Of a DNA stretch of 64,000 bases, positions 51,547 through 60,292 are shown one piece after another. A program made the position numbers and the translations under genes. The DNA comes from Planococcus plakortidis. Its GTDB lineage: Bacteria > Bacillota > Bacilli > Bacillales_A > Planococcaceae. The stretch lies in NCBI RefSeq assembly GCF_001687605.2, contig NZ_CP016539.2, positions 2,448,501 to 2,512,500 of the forward strand, written 5' to 3'. The first letter of the stretch is position 1, and each line of letters opens with the position of its first letter. A model generated the notes under the pieces. That model made no database searches. It was given only the letters and a program-made list of their open reading frames with translations, and was not told the DNA's origin.

Positions 51547-52824
51547 TTAATTTTTCGGGTTGCCTTTGCCATCGCCGAGACGGTAGACCGTGAATCCAGC
51601 CTCTTCGTATGCTTCGCGGCTGATGGCATTTTTCGTGTCGAAAATGGCTTTGTGGCGCATCGTTCCGCCCAGTGTTTTCGGATCGTAATCCTTGAACGCT
51701 TTATGGTCCGTCAGGATGACGATCAAGTCCGCACCTTCGACTGCTTCATCATAGGATTGTGTCTGGAACGCCGCTTTGTTTTCTTTGACGTGTGGGTCGA
51801 AAGAAGAAATGCGCAGGTTTTTCGCTTTCAGCCGTTCCAATACTTCCATCGACGGGCTCTCGCGGATGTCGTCGATATTGCCTTTGAAGGCCAGGCCGAA
51901 GACAGCGACTTTTGCATCTTTTACGTCTTTCAGGATGTCATCGATTTTGTCTGCGGTGTATTGCGGCATGCCGTCATTTGTGTTTCGCGACAAGTGGATG
52001 ATCTGCGACAGGTCCTTTTCTTTTTCCACCAGGAACCACGGGTCGACTGCGATGCAATGGCCGCCGACTCCAGGGCCAGGCAGGTGGATATTGACGCGCG
52101 GGTGATGGTTGGCGAGGCGGATCGCTTCCCAAGCATCGACGCCGACATTGTCGGAGATTTTCGCGATTTCATTGGCAAACGCGATATTGACATCGCGGTA
52201 TGTGTTTTCCATGACTTTGACCATTTCAGCAGTGGTCGCATCCGTCAAGATGAATTCGCCTTTCACGAATGATTCGTAATACACTTGCGTACGCTTCGAA
52301 GATTCCTCGTTGATGCCGCCGATGATGCGGTCATTTTTCACGAGTTCCTCAAATACTTTTCCTGGAATGACGCGTTCCGGGGAATGCGACACAAATAGTT
52401 CTGTCCCGATTTCCAGATTGCTCTTCACGAGGATCGGCATCATGACATCGAGCACAGTGCGCGGTGGGACGGTCGATTCCAGCACGACCAGATCCCCTTT
52501 CTTCAAGAAAGGAACGATCGATTCGGTCGCTGCGCGGATGTAATCCATATTGGCAGTTTTGTCTTCCGCAATCGGGGACGGTACCGCGATGATGAACATG
52601 TCCGCTTCAGCCGGTTTTGTCGACACTGAGAAGGTCCCTTTTTCCAATGCTTTATTCAAATAATCCTGAAGAAACGGTTCTTCGATGTGGATTTGCCCAT
52701 CGGACAGCATGTCCACCGCTTTTTGATTGACGTCCACGCCGTGAACTTCATAACCATGGTTTGCGAACATGACCGCTGTCGGCAAGCCGATATATCCTAA
52801 TCCAACTACACAGATTTTTTCCAT
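51547..52824 (-). CDS. wecC: UDP-N-acetyl-D-mannosamine dehydrogenase
   Basis: A 425-residue nucleotide-sugar dehydrogenase starting at ATG 52824 behind GAGGAG. Order: NAD-binding Rossmann domain (VVGLGYIGLPTAVMFANHGY), central domain with catalytic Cys in GPGVGGHCIAVDPWFLV (near residue 256) and Lys in NTYRDVNIAFANE context, and UDP-binding C-terminal domain (VAVFGLAFKGNIDDIRESP). It oxidises UDP-ManNAc to UDP-ManNAcA; the sequence pattern fits the WecC/Cap5O type better than UDP-glucose dehydrogenase. It is followed by a TagA-type transferase, which supports the ManNAc assignment. An UDP-GlcNAc 2-epimerase is not in the window. Confidence 0.88.
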   Translation of the reverse strand: MEKICVVGLGYIGLPTAVMFANHGYEVHGVDVNQKAVDMLSDGQIHIEEPFLQDYLNKALEKGTFSVSTKPAEADMFIIAVPSPIAEDKTANMDYIRAATESIVPFLKKGDLVVLESTVPPRTVLDVMMPILVKSNLEIGTELFVSHSPERVIPGKVFEELVKNDRIIGGINEESSKRTQVYYESFVKGEFILTDATTAEMVKVMENTYRDVNIAFANEIAKISDNVGVDAWEAIRLANHHPRVNIHLPGPGVGGHCIAVDPWFLVEKEKDLSQIIHLSRNTNDGMPQYTADKIDDILKDVKDAKVAVFGLAFKGNIDDIRESPSMEVLERLKAKNLRISSFDPHVKENKAAFQTQSYDEAVEGADLIVILTDHKAFKDYDPKTLGGTMRHKAIFDTKNAISREAYEEAGFTVYRLGDGKGNPKN

Positions 52825-53011
52825 TTCGTTAATTCTCCTCAATCGCCAGTAATTTTTATCTCCCACTCCAAAAGCAGGATGTTATTTCAATAATTTTTGC
52901 TAATATCAATAGTTCATTCTACCATAGCAAAGCCTTGGGCAGAAATCGTTTTGGTGTATTTTTCATTACGGTTTCGTTACAGGACGCAAGGCAGCTCGAT
53001 GGGTTCCCAAA

Positions 53012-53041
53012 GAAAAACCTCTTCCGCAAATGCGGAAGAGG
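53012..53041 (-). terminator. Terminator of the AGCS symporter gene
   Basis: CCTCTTCCGC-ATTT-GCGGAAGAGG followed by TTTTT on the minus strand. Confidence 0.9.
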
Positions 53042-53048
53042 CCAGAAG

Positions 53049-54470
53049 TTATTCGTCGTGACGATGTGCTTCTTCTCCCCAGCATTCCGTGTTTTTCAGG
53101 CCAGGTAAATTTTTCGCATAGAAGACCGGGTTCTTGCCAGCTTTCCTCTGCCCTATATAATCGTCGAGGACGCGGAATGAGATCTTGCCGAGCAATGCGA
53201 TAACGACCAAGTTGATGACCGCCATCATGCCCATGAACAAATCAGCCATGTTCCAGACCAGCTGGACTTGCGCAATCGAACCGAACATGACCATCGCCAG
53301 CACGCCGAACCGGTAAACCGTCAGCCACATGCTGTGGGCATTGATGAACTCGATGTTCGTTTCGCCGTAATAATAATTCCCGACGATGGAACTGAAAGCG
53401 AAGAACGTAATGGCGATTGCCAGGAAATATGGCGCCCAGCCGCCAAGGTGCATATCCAGGGAAGCTTGCGTCAACAGGATGCCTTCCTGTTCACTCGTGC
53501 GGTACAGATCCGCCAAGATGATGACGAACGCGGTTGCCGAACAGATGATGATCGTATCGAAGAATACGCCGAGGCTTTGGACGAGCCCTTGTTTGGCGGG
53601 ATGCGAAACGTTCGCGGACGCTGCGGCATTCGGGACAGAACCCATACCGGCTTCGTTCGAGAACAAGCCGCGGCGGATCCCCTGCATGATCGCCGCGCCG
53701 ATTCCGCCTCCGACCACTTCCTCAAGGCCGAATGCATTCTGGACAATCAAAGTGAAGACCGCCGGAACTTCCGTGACGTTCGTGACCATGATGTAAGCGA
53801 CGACAATCAGATAGATCGTCGCCATGATCGGCACCACGATTTGAGTTACATGCGCAATACGGCGTACCCCGCCGAAAATGACGATGGCTGCCAGGACGAC
53901 CAGACTGGCCCCGACCACCCAGTTCGGGATATCGAAGACATCACCGACCGATTGGGCGATGGTGTTCGATTGCACCGAATTGAAGATGAAGCCGAACGCG
54001 AGCGTCAGGAGGATGGCGAAAATGATGCCCAATTTCCGGGTGCCGAGCGCTTTTTCCATATAATACGCAGGCCCGCCGCGGAATTGTTCGCCGTCTTTGA
54101 TCTTGTAGACCTGAGCGAGCGTACTTTCGATGAATGCGGTTGCCATCCCGATGAGGGCTACGACCCACATCCAGAACACGGCGCCCGGGCCGCCGATGGC
54201 AATCGCCAGGGCGACGCCGGTAATGTTTCCGGTCCCGACACGCGAGGCGGTCGAGATCGTGAATGCCTGGAACGCGGAAATCCCGCCTGTCCCGTCTTTC
54301 TTTTCCGTGATGACACGGAACATCTCGCCAAACAAACGCACCTGTACAAAGCGCGTGCGAATTGTAAAGTAAAGCCCTAAACCGAGCAGGAGCCCAATTA
54401 ATATGTATGTCCATAATAAGTTATTGCCTTCGTCGACTATCCATGTCAACCCGTTGAAAATTGCATCCAT
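53049..54470 (-). CDS. Sodium:alanine/glycine symporter (AGCS family)
   Basis: A 473-residue membrane protein with about 11 helices. Signature segments: GTGGISAFQAFTISTASRVG and TGNITGVALAIAIGGPGAVF near residue 75-110, then RGGPAYYMEKALG and FSNEAGMGSVPNAAASANVS near 275. These mark AGCS symporters such as AlsT, which import alanine, glycine or glutamine with Na+. It lies downstream of two M20-type hydrolases on the same strand, so the three may handle N-acyl or peptide-bound amino acids. A His-rich C-terminal end (EEAHRHDE) is seen. Confidence 0.92.
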   Translation of the reverse strand: MDAIFNGLTWIVDEGNNLLWTYILIGLLLGLGLYFTIRTRFVQVRLFGEMFRVITEKKDGTGGISAFQAFTISTASRVGTGNITGVALAIAIGGPGAVFWMWVVALIGMATAFIESTLAQVYKIKDGEQFRGGPAYYMEKALGTRKLGIIFAILLTLAFGFIFNSVQSNTIAQSVGDVFDIPNWVVGASLVVLAAIVIFGGVRRIAHVTQIVVPIMATIYLIVVAYIMVTNVTEVPAVFTLIVQNAFGLEEVVGGGIGAAIMQGIRRGLFSNEAGMGSVPNAAASANVSHPAKQGLVQSLGVFFDTIIICSATAFVIILADLYRTSEQEGILLTQASLDMHLGGWAPYFLAIAITFFAFSSIVGNYYYGETNIEFINAHSMWLTVYRFGVLAMVMFGSIAQVQLVWNMADLFMGMMAVINLVVIALLGKISFRVLDDYIGQRKAGKNPVFYAKNLPGLKNTECWGEEAHRHDE

Positions 54471-54564
54471 TTCATAGACCCCTTTAAAATCCTATAGTTT
54501 ATGCATGGTTCCATACCCTTAATGGAAGGCATGGAAACAAAAAGTTCCAGTAGTGGCAATGCCT

Positions 54565-55656
54565 TCATGCCAGGCGAAGCGTCTCCGCCAATACGCGGGC
54601 ACCGATATCAAGCGCATCGCGGTTGAATTTCATGTCCGGATGATGCAGCCCAGGCGCCAAATCCGCTCCGATCCCGATCATCGCCGCCTTCAACTCCGGT
54701 TGTTTGATCGTGTAGAAATGGAAGTCATCCGCGCCGGTCGTCTGGATGGGTTCAGCATAAGCCTCTTCCCCGAGCACATTGCGGATGGCCTGCGCGGCAA
54801 TTTCCATCGCTTCCTCCGACACTTCGGCAGCCGGCGTATAATCGTTCCATTTCAAATCGATTTTCACATCGTGAAGCGCTGCGATTGCCCGCAGGCCATC
54901 CTCGAGGCGAACTTTCATCGCATCCATCAACTCATTGGACTGCGAGCGCACGTCCAGCGCAAATGTGGCGCTTCCCGGGATGATGTTCAGGCTGTCCCCG
55001 CCGGTCTGGATATTCGTCAGCTTGGCTGAATAGGATTCGAACGGCGAGAAATAAATCGTTTTCACGAATTGATGGATTGCCGCAATGACATCGATGGCAT
55101 TTTTGCCTTGATGCGGCCGCGCACCGTGCGCATCTTCTCCGGTGATCTTGCCTTTCAGGAAGATGCCCGATCCGTGTTGGAGCGCCGGTGTCACTTTGCC
55201 GAACGGCAGCTCTTCCTGCGGCCGCAAATGGACGCCGAACAGATGTGTCACGCCTTCCAATGCGCCGCGTTCAATCATCGCAAGCGACCCATTGCCCTGC
55301 TCTTCGGCCGGCTGGAAAATAAAGCGGATGCGTTTAGTCAAAGTTTCATCCTTTAACCGCAGGAGCGCACCGAGCACCATCGACATATTGGCGTCATGGC
55401 CACAGGAATGGTTGGCCTGTACCTTGCCGCCCACTTCCTGCCACAAGGCATCGATATCCGCACGCACGGCAATCACTTCCTCGCCTTCCCCGATTTCTGC
55501 AAACAAGCCCGTGACATCATCAAATGTCCGGTACTCCACCCCGAGCGCTTCCATGATCTGCGCCAGTTTCTTCGTGGTCTCGACTTCTTTGAAGCTGACT
55601 TCGGGATGCGCATGGAAATGGTCGAAATACGTTTCGGTCTGCTGTTTGAATTCCAT
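54565..55656 (-). CDS. M20-family amidohydrolase (aminoacylase/AmhX-like)
   Basis: A 363-residue zinc or manganese hydrolase starting at ATG 55656 behind GGAGCGG. Metal-site motifs: ADIDALWQEV, NHSCGHDANMSMVLGALL, FQPAEEQGNGSLAMIERG, and the lid-domain stretch DAHGARPHQGKNAIDVIAA. The C-terminal motif with TGADDFHFY completes the site. It probably removes acyl groups from N-acyl amino acids or similar amides. It stands 98 bases downstream of the RocB-like gene and 94 upstream of the AGCS symporter gene, all on the same strand. Confidence 0.85.
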   Translation of the reverse strand: MEFKQQTETYFDHFHAHPEVSFKEVETTKKLAQIMEALGVEYRTFDDVTGLFAEIGEGEEVIAVRADIDALWQEVGGKVQANHSCGHDANMSMVLGALLRLKDETLTKRIRFIFQPAEEQGNGSLAMIERGALEGVTHLFGVHLRPQEELPFGKVTPALQHGSGIFLKGKITGEDAHGARPHQGKNAIDVIAAIHQFVKTIYFSPFESYSAKLTNIQTGGDSLNIIPGSATFALDVRSQSNELMDAMKVRLEDGLRAIAALHDVKIDLKWNDYTPAAEVSEEAMEIAAQAIRNVLGEEAYAEPIQTTGADDFHFYTIKQPELKAAMIGIGADLAPGLHHPDMKFNRDALDIGARVLAETLRLA

Positions 55657-55754
55657 AAAAGATCCGCTCCTTCATTTTTTCATCTTTTTGAATTGTACCT
55701 GTCTTCTCCATTCAAAACAAACCGGGCCCTGTAGAGCTTGTGGTTTTCACGATG

Positions 55755-57368
55755 TTAATCAGCGTCTTCTCCGATGTGCAAAATCAGGCTGGCGATGATT
55801 TCCGGGATTTCCTCGAAAGCATTCTTGATATGGAGCCGTTCGGTGCGTTTATGCGGGTCTTTGCCGAATGGGCCGATGTTCAGGACCGGTGCCTTCAGAT
55901 GTTGCATCGCCTGGAACGGGATGCTGTATTGGTCGCCATAGACGGGCGTGTTGTTTTCATAGCTGACCCAGCCGCTCGAGCTGTCCTGGTAATTGACATA
56001 GCTCAGGTCGGAGATGCCGTTGAAGAAATGCACTTGCTCGAGCTCCAGGCCGAAACGTTCAAAGGCATGACGCGTGACGTGCCCGACACATTTCTCGATG
56101 AACGGGTCGTCGCTTGAATTGACCGCCGGGTAATAGGGCGGCGCAAATAGCAGGACGATGCCAGGCGTCAACTCCTGGCAATTGAGCAGCAGGATGTCCG
56201 CGATATGGAATGATTTATCGCGGACGTCACGTTCCGGGTCCATCAAGGTCTCGCGGATCAATTGATTGAGGTAATCGATCCCGAATTTTTCCTTGGCATA
56301 CTCCACAAGCTCTTCGTAACGGATGACGCGGATATTATCAAACCGCGGCTCCATGGCCGCTTTTTTGCATAATGCACGGTAATCTTCCATGCATTCCGCA
56401 GCGGATTCCTTCGCCAGCCCCTCAAAAATATCCATGATGTCTTCAGCGTTTCTTTCCATGGTGAAGACATTATAGAGCGCTTTGGTGCGGTAAGGCGTCT
56501 GCACAGAATACTCCTCTTTCATGTCCCCTTGCGTCAGGGTTACCGGAAGCGGCGTTTCTTCCCCGTGCACGGTCTCGGAAAATGCTGGATTCCATTCCAT
56601 TTTCCGCGTCAAATACGTGGACAGATAGCTTGAAGTCATGCCGGCAAGCGGCTCGCCTGCATGCGTTTCCTTTCCGTAGAACAAGGCGCTCGGCATGATT
56701 TTCCCGATCGACCCGGTATAGATATATTGCGATTCGTCGCCCGGTGATTTCGCGAATACCGGCTCGCCGTTCAAAAACAGCACATATTCCAGGCCGTATT
56801 GGCGTTCGAGATCGAGCAATTTCGATACGCCGTAACGCATGCCCGCCGAGTTGACTTCCTCATCCGGCACCGTCATGAGCAAGAGGTTGACCGGCCATTC
56901 TTCGCTGCTTGCCCGTTCAATCAATGCCATGTGGATCGCGAGCCCGGACTTCATATCCATGATGCCGCGCCCGAATAGATACTCGCCGGATGCAAGGTCT
57001 TCCTGCATCTCCGGCGTGAATTCATTTTTGATTTTCTGGAACGCTTTCTCGAGTTTTGCCGGTTGATAGGCGAGCGGGGCCAAATCCCCGTATTCGTGAA
57101 CGGCGACCGTATCGAAATGGCTGAGCAGCACGACGGTGCGCGCAGCTTTCTCGTGTTTGTACAGAGCCGTCAAATAGCGCCGCTCCCAATTGACCTCCCC
57201 CAAGGAAACCAGTTCCGGATGGTTTTGGAAATATGGCATTTCCATTAATTCGGCTTGTAACTTTTCCGGGAATTTCACTTCCCCTTCCGTTAATCCTTGC
57301 GATTCCCAGCCGACCAATCGTTCGGTCAGCTGGCGCAATTGTTCGGGCGTGCCCCATAAACTAACCAT
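55755..57368 (-). CDS. rocB: RocB-like M20-family peptidase/deacylase
   Basis: A 537-residue protein with M20 metallopeptidase features: VVLLSHFDTVAVHEYGDL (near 80), YLFGRGIMDMKSGLAIHMAL (near 130), and MTVPDEEVNSAGMRYGV (near 165). The length and the extra C-terminal domain fit RocB, a protein of the Bacillus arginine-utilisation regulon whose exact reaction I cannot state. No other roc gene is adjacent; instead it is next to an M20 amidohydrolase and an AGCS symporter. The start ATG 57368 follows AAAGGAGAAA. Confidence 0.82.
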   Translation of the reverse strand: MVSLWGTPEQLRQLTERLVGWESQGLTEGEVKFPEKLQAELMEMPYFQNHPELVSLGEVNWERRYLTALYKHEKAARTVVLLSHFDTVAVHEYGDLAPLAYQPAKLEKAFQKIKNEFTPEMQEDLASGEYLFGRGIMDMKSGLAIHMALIERASSEEWPVNLLLMTVPDEEVNSAGMRYGVSKLLDLERQYGLEYVLFLNGEPVFAKSPGDESQYIYTGSIGKIMPSALFYGKETHAGEPLAGMTSSYLSTYLTRKMEWNPAFSETVHGEETPLPVTLTQGDMKEEYSVQTPYRTKALYNVFTMERNAEDIMDIFEGLAKESAAECMEDYRALCKKAAMEPRFDNIRVIRYEELVEYAKEKFGIDYLNQLIRETLMDPERDVRDKSFHIADILLLNCQELTPGIVLLFAPPYYPAVNSSDDPFIEKCVGHVTRHAFERFGLELEQVHFFNGISDLSYVNYQDSSSGWVSYENNTPVYGDQYSIPFQAMQHLKAPVLNIGPFGKDPHKRTERLHIKNAFEEIPEIIASLILHIGEDAD

Positions 57369-57400
57369 CTTTCATTTCTCCTTTCGCTATTCCACTATAG

Positions 57401-57428
57401 AAAAAACGGCTCATCCGGGGAGCCGTTT
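57401..57428 (-). terminator. Terminator of the EamA transporter gene
   Basis: AAACGGCTC and GAGCCGTTTTTT form the stem on the minus strand; it overlaps the last codons. Confidence 0.85.
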
Positions 57429-58325
57429 CCTGCGTTTCCGGAGCAAATCCTCCGCTGCCCCCGACCCGAAGATCACGCCGATGACAATGAGCACCAGGCC
57501 GATCAAATGGCCAGGCGTAATCGTTTCACCGAGAATGAGGCTTGCTGCCACGAGCGAGAACAGCGTATTCAAGTTCATGAATATGGCCGCTTTCGTCGGT
57601 CCTGCCTGGCCGATCGAGTAATTATATAGCATATGCCCGACCGCCGTCCCGAGCATTCCCGAGAAGAAGAATGCCAGCCAGAACGAAGACGGGACATCTG
57701 CGAATGCCGCGATTTCCCCCGGCTCCTGGATGAGCGCGATGATGAACAGCACGGTCGCCCCCGTAACGAGCATATATCCAGTCAGCAGGCGCGGATCGAG
57801 TGAACGTGCCGCATTTGCTATGACGATATAACTGAAGACCTGGGCGAGGATCGAAATGAAGACCAGCACATCGCCCAGGCTCAAGCCTGATGCCGAATCG
57901 CTTCCGACCATTACGGTCGTGGCAACACCGGCAAAACCGATGAAGACGCCGAGCCATTGCAGCCTCGAGGGCACGATGCGCATGATCAGCGACACCAATA
58001 CTGCCGTCAGCATCGGCCCGGTCCCGAGAATCAAGCCGGCATTCGTGCCGGAAGTGATCGCCAAGCCCTGGGACAGGAAATAATGATGCGCCACGACGTT
58101 GAGCAAAGCCCCGAGCAAGATATATTTCCAGTCGCTGCGCTTTGGCCAGCGCATCATGCCGAGCGATGCGAGAATGATCAGCACGGTCACTCCAGCCAGC
58201 AGGATCCGAAACGCCGTCAGCGTGACCGGATCGACAAATTCCAATAAATATTTGACCGCTGCGAGGTTAAATCCCCACACGACCATGACGGATGTTAAGA
58301 TGCCGTAAACTTTCCATGGAGTCAA
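57411..58325 (-). CDS. EamA/DMT family metabolite exporter
   Basis: A 304-residue protein with ten membrane helices in two EamA halves (about 5-140 and 150-285), starting at TTG 58325. The family-typical opening is VVWGFNLAAVKYLLEFVDPV, and the second half contains the conserved SLFSLVAASLILGETITPGH just before the last helix. It ends in a basic tail (LLRKRRKRLPG), placing the C-terminus in the cytoplasm. Substrate unknown; such exporters carry amino acids and other small metabolites. Monocistronic, between terminator and panF. Confidence 0.87.
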   Translation of the reverse strand: MTPWKVYGILTSVMVVWGFNLAAVKYLLEFVDPVTLTAFRILLAGVTVLIILASLGMMRWPKRSDWKYILLGALLNVVAHHYFLSQGLAITSGTNAGLILGTGPMLTAVLVSLIMRIVPSRLQWLGVFIGFAGVATTVMVGSDSASGLSLGDVLVFISILAQVFSYIVIANAARSLDPRLLTGYMLVTGATVLFIIALIQEPGEIAAFADVPSSFWLAFFFSGMLGTAVGHMLYNYSIGQAGPTKAAIFMNLNTLFSLVAASLILGETITPGHLIGLVLIVIGVIFGSGAAEDLLRKRRKRLPG

Positions 58326-58369
58326 AAGCGCAGCCCTTCTTTCCCTAATTCCAAGTATAGCCCTCTATT

Positions 58370-59844
58370 TTACGCTTGTTTCTCGTTTCTGTATAGAACG
58401 GCGTTGTAATCATACGCCTGCCGTTTGATCAGCAAGCTGAACGCGATAAAGGCGATGAGCGACAGGAGGACCGGCAAGGTGACTGTATGGACGCCGAACA
58501 AATTGCCGTTTTCGATGTTGTAGAAATGAAGTGCGATATAGCTTGCGATCCCTGTCGCCATGCTTGCGACCGCCCCATATTTATTGCCCCATTTCCAGTA
58601 CAGGCCGAGGACGATCGGCCAGATGAACGCCGCTTCCAATCCGCCGAATGCGAATAAATTCAGGAAAATCAATAGATCGGGCGGGTCGAGCGCCAGCAAG
58701 AAGACGATCACGCCGAGAATCCCGGTGACCCCAAACGACATGCGCTTGATTGTTTGAAGGCTGGCGTCCGGTTTGACGTAGTTCAAATAGATGTCCTTGA
58801 CGATCGACGAGCTGACGAGCAACAACAGCGAATCGACCGTCGACATGATCGCCGCCATCGGAGCCGCAAGCACGATGCCCGCGACCCAAGGCGGCAAGGT
58901 TTCGAGCGCGATGAGCGGAATGACTTTGTCGCCGACTTCGATGCCTGGAAGGATGGGGCGTGCGAACACGCCGATCAAGTGCATATTGAGCATGATGAAG
59001 CCGGTGACGATGGTACCGATGATGAGCGCGCGGTGCATCGAGCGGGCGTTTTTATAGGACATGGCCCGGACCGCGATTTGCGGCAAGCCGACAACGCCGA
59101 CACCGACGAGAATCCAGAACGACGACACGTAAGCGGCGCTGAGATTGCCTTCCGCCCCGTACGGCGTGACCAGATTCGGGTTTTCATTGATCAGATCCTG
59201 CATGATGTTCGAAATCCCGCCGCCAGAAATAATAACCGCAACCAGCAAGACGAGCGTGCCGATGAGCATGACCGCCCCTTGCACGGCATCCGTCAAAGCG
59301 ACTGCCCGGAAGCCGCCGATCGTCACGTAGACAAGAACACTGATGGCAAATAAGAACAATGCCGATTGATAGCTGAGCCCGGTCAAGGACTCGATCAGCC
59401 GCGCGCCGCCGATCCACTGCGCCGCCATCGCAGAAAACAGGAAGATGATGATGCTAAGCGCCGACAACAACACGACGGCTGTGCTATTGTAGCGGGCTTT
59501 GAGAAAGTCGATCATCGTCACCGCGTTATAGCGGCGCGCCATGATGGCGTATTTTTTCCCGAGAATCATCAGGACGAAATAGCCGGTGACCACTTGCGTC
59601 ATCGCCAGCAGCACCCAGCCGAAGCCCATCGTATAAGCGGTCCCCGGCCCCCGAGGAAACTCGAGGCACTGCCGTATGTCGCGACCATGGTCATCGCAAG
59701 CACGAAGCCGCCAAGTTCGCGGCCGCCAAGGAAGTAATCGCTGATGAAATTCGAAGAGCCGGCCAATTTCCGGCTCGACCAATAACCGATGAAAAAGATG
59801 ATGATCAAGAATACGATCATGGGAATGAGGACTGAATAATTCAT
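58370..59844 (-). pseudogene. panF: Sodium/pantothenate symporter panF, interrupted by a frameshift
   Basis: The N-terminal part reads from ATG 59844 (MNYSVLIPMIVFLIIIFFIG, then GGRELGGFVLAMTMVATYGS) and loses frame near 59648-59652. The rest continues in a second frame from GPGTAYTMGFGWVLLAMTQ to the stop at 58370. Adding one base in the G5 run at 59648-59652 (minus strand) rejoins both into about 491 residues, the normal PanF size, with 12-13 helices of the SSS family. The error is either a real one-base deletion, making it a pseudogene, or a homopolymer sequencing error. It imports pantothenate with Na+. It overlaps yhdT by four bases. Confidence 0.85.
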
Positions 59845-60113
59845 CGGCTTTCCCCCTGTTCTTCGTCAAATGGCACATCGACGAAGAAAAACTTCACGAC
59901 GACCGCGACCAGCACGGCCATGACCAGGAATCCGACGATGCAGCTGTAGAAAAACCAATCGGGCAAGCCGAATATGTACGTGTATTCCTCGACGGGGCGG
60001 TTGCCAAGCCCATAGGCAAAAGCGAACCACCAGATGAAGTTAAAAAGCGCGAGGCCGAGGCCGATCCAGGCTTCCCGGTGCGCGACGCGAAAGCGCCAAT
60101 CTGTTTCTTTCAT
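59841..60113 (-). CDS. yhdT: YhdT family small membrane protein (DUF997)
   Basis: A 90-residue protein with two membrane helices (about 17-37 and 52-76) and the conserved opening WRFRVAHREAWIGLGLALFN, typical of YhdT. It is encoded directly before panF in many bacteria and here overlaps it by four bases (ATGA). It is thought to accompany the PanF symporter; its function is not established. The start ATG 60113 follows GGAGTGGG. Confidence 0.88.
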   Translation of the reverse strand: MKETDWRFRVAHREAWIGLGLALFNFIWWFAFAYGLGNRPVEEYTYIFGLPDWFFYSCIVGFLVMAVLVAVVVKFFFVDVPFDEEQGESR

Positions 60114-60259
60114 GGATATCCCACTCCGATCAATGGCTGTAATGTGTTGTGTCTATCGTACACCAATGGCGGCCGTAAATTAAGCGCCAGTTTCAGCGGC
60201 GCTGTTGCTGTGCCTATTTACACAGCCGACACGTGAGCTTTCCGTCTTTCATTGCCATC

Positions 60260-60290
60260 AAAAAAACCTCCGGAACTTCCCGGAGGTTTT
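60260..60290 (-). terminator. Terminator of the adaptor operon
   Basis: AAACCTCCGG and CCGGAGGTTTTTTT form the stem on the minus strand. Confidence 0.9.
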
Positions 60291-60292
60291 GC

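Noticed and set aside
53268..54380. Plus-strand frame of 370 codons opposite the AGCS symporter gene
   Set aside because: Long open antisense frames are common opposite GC-rich codons; the translation is extremely Asp/Arg-rich, without known motifs, and the sense gene is certain.
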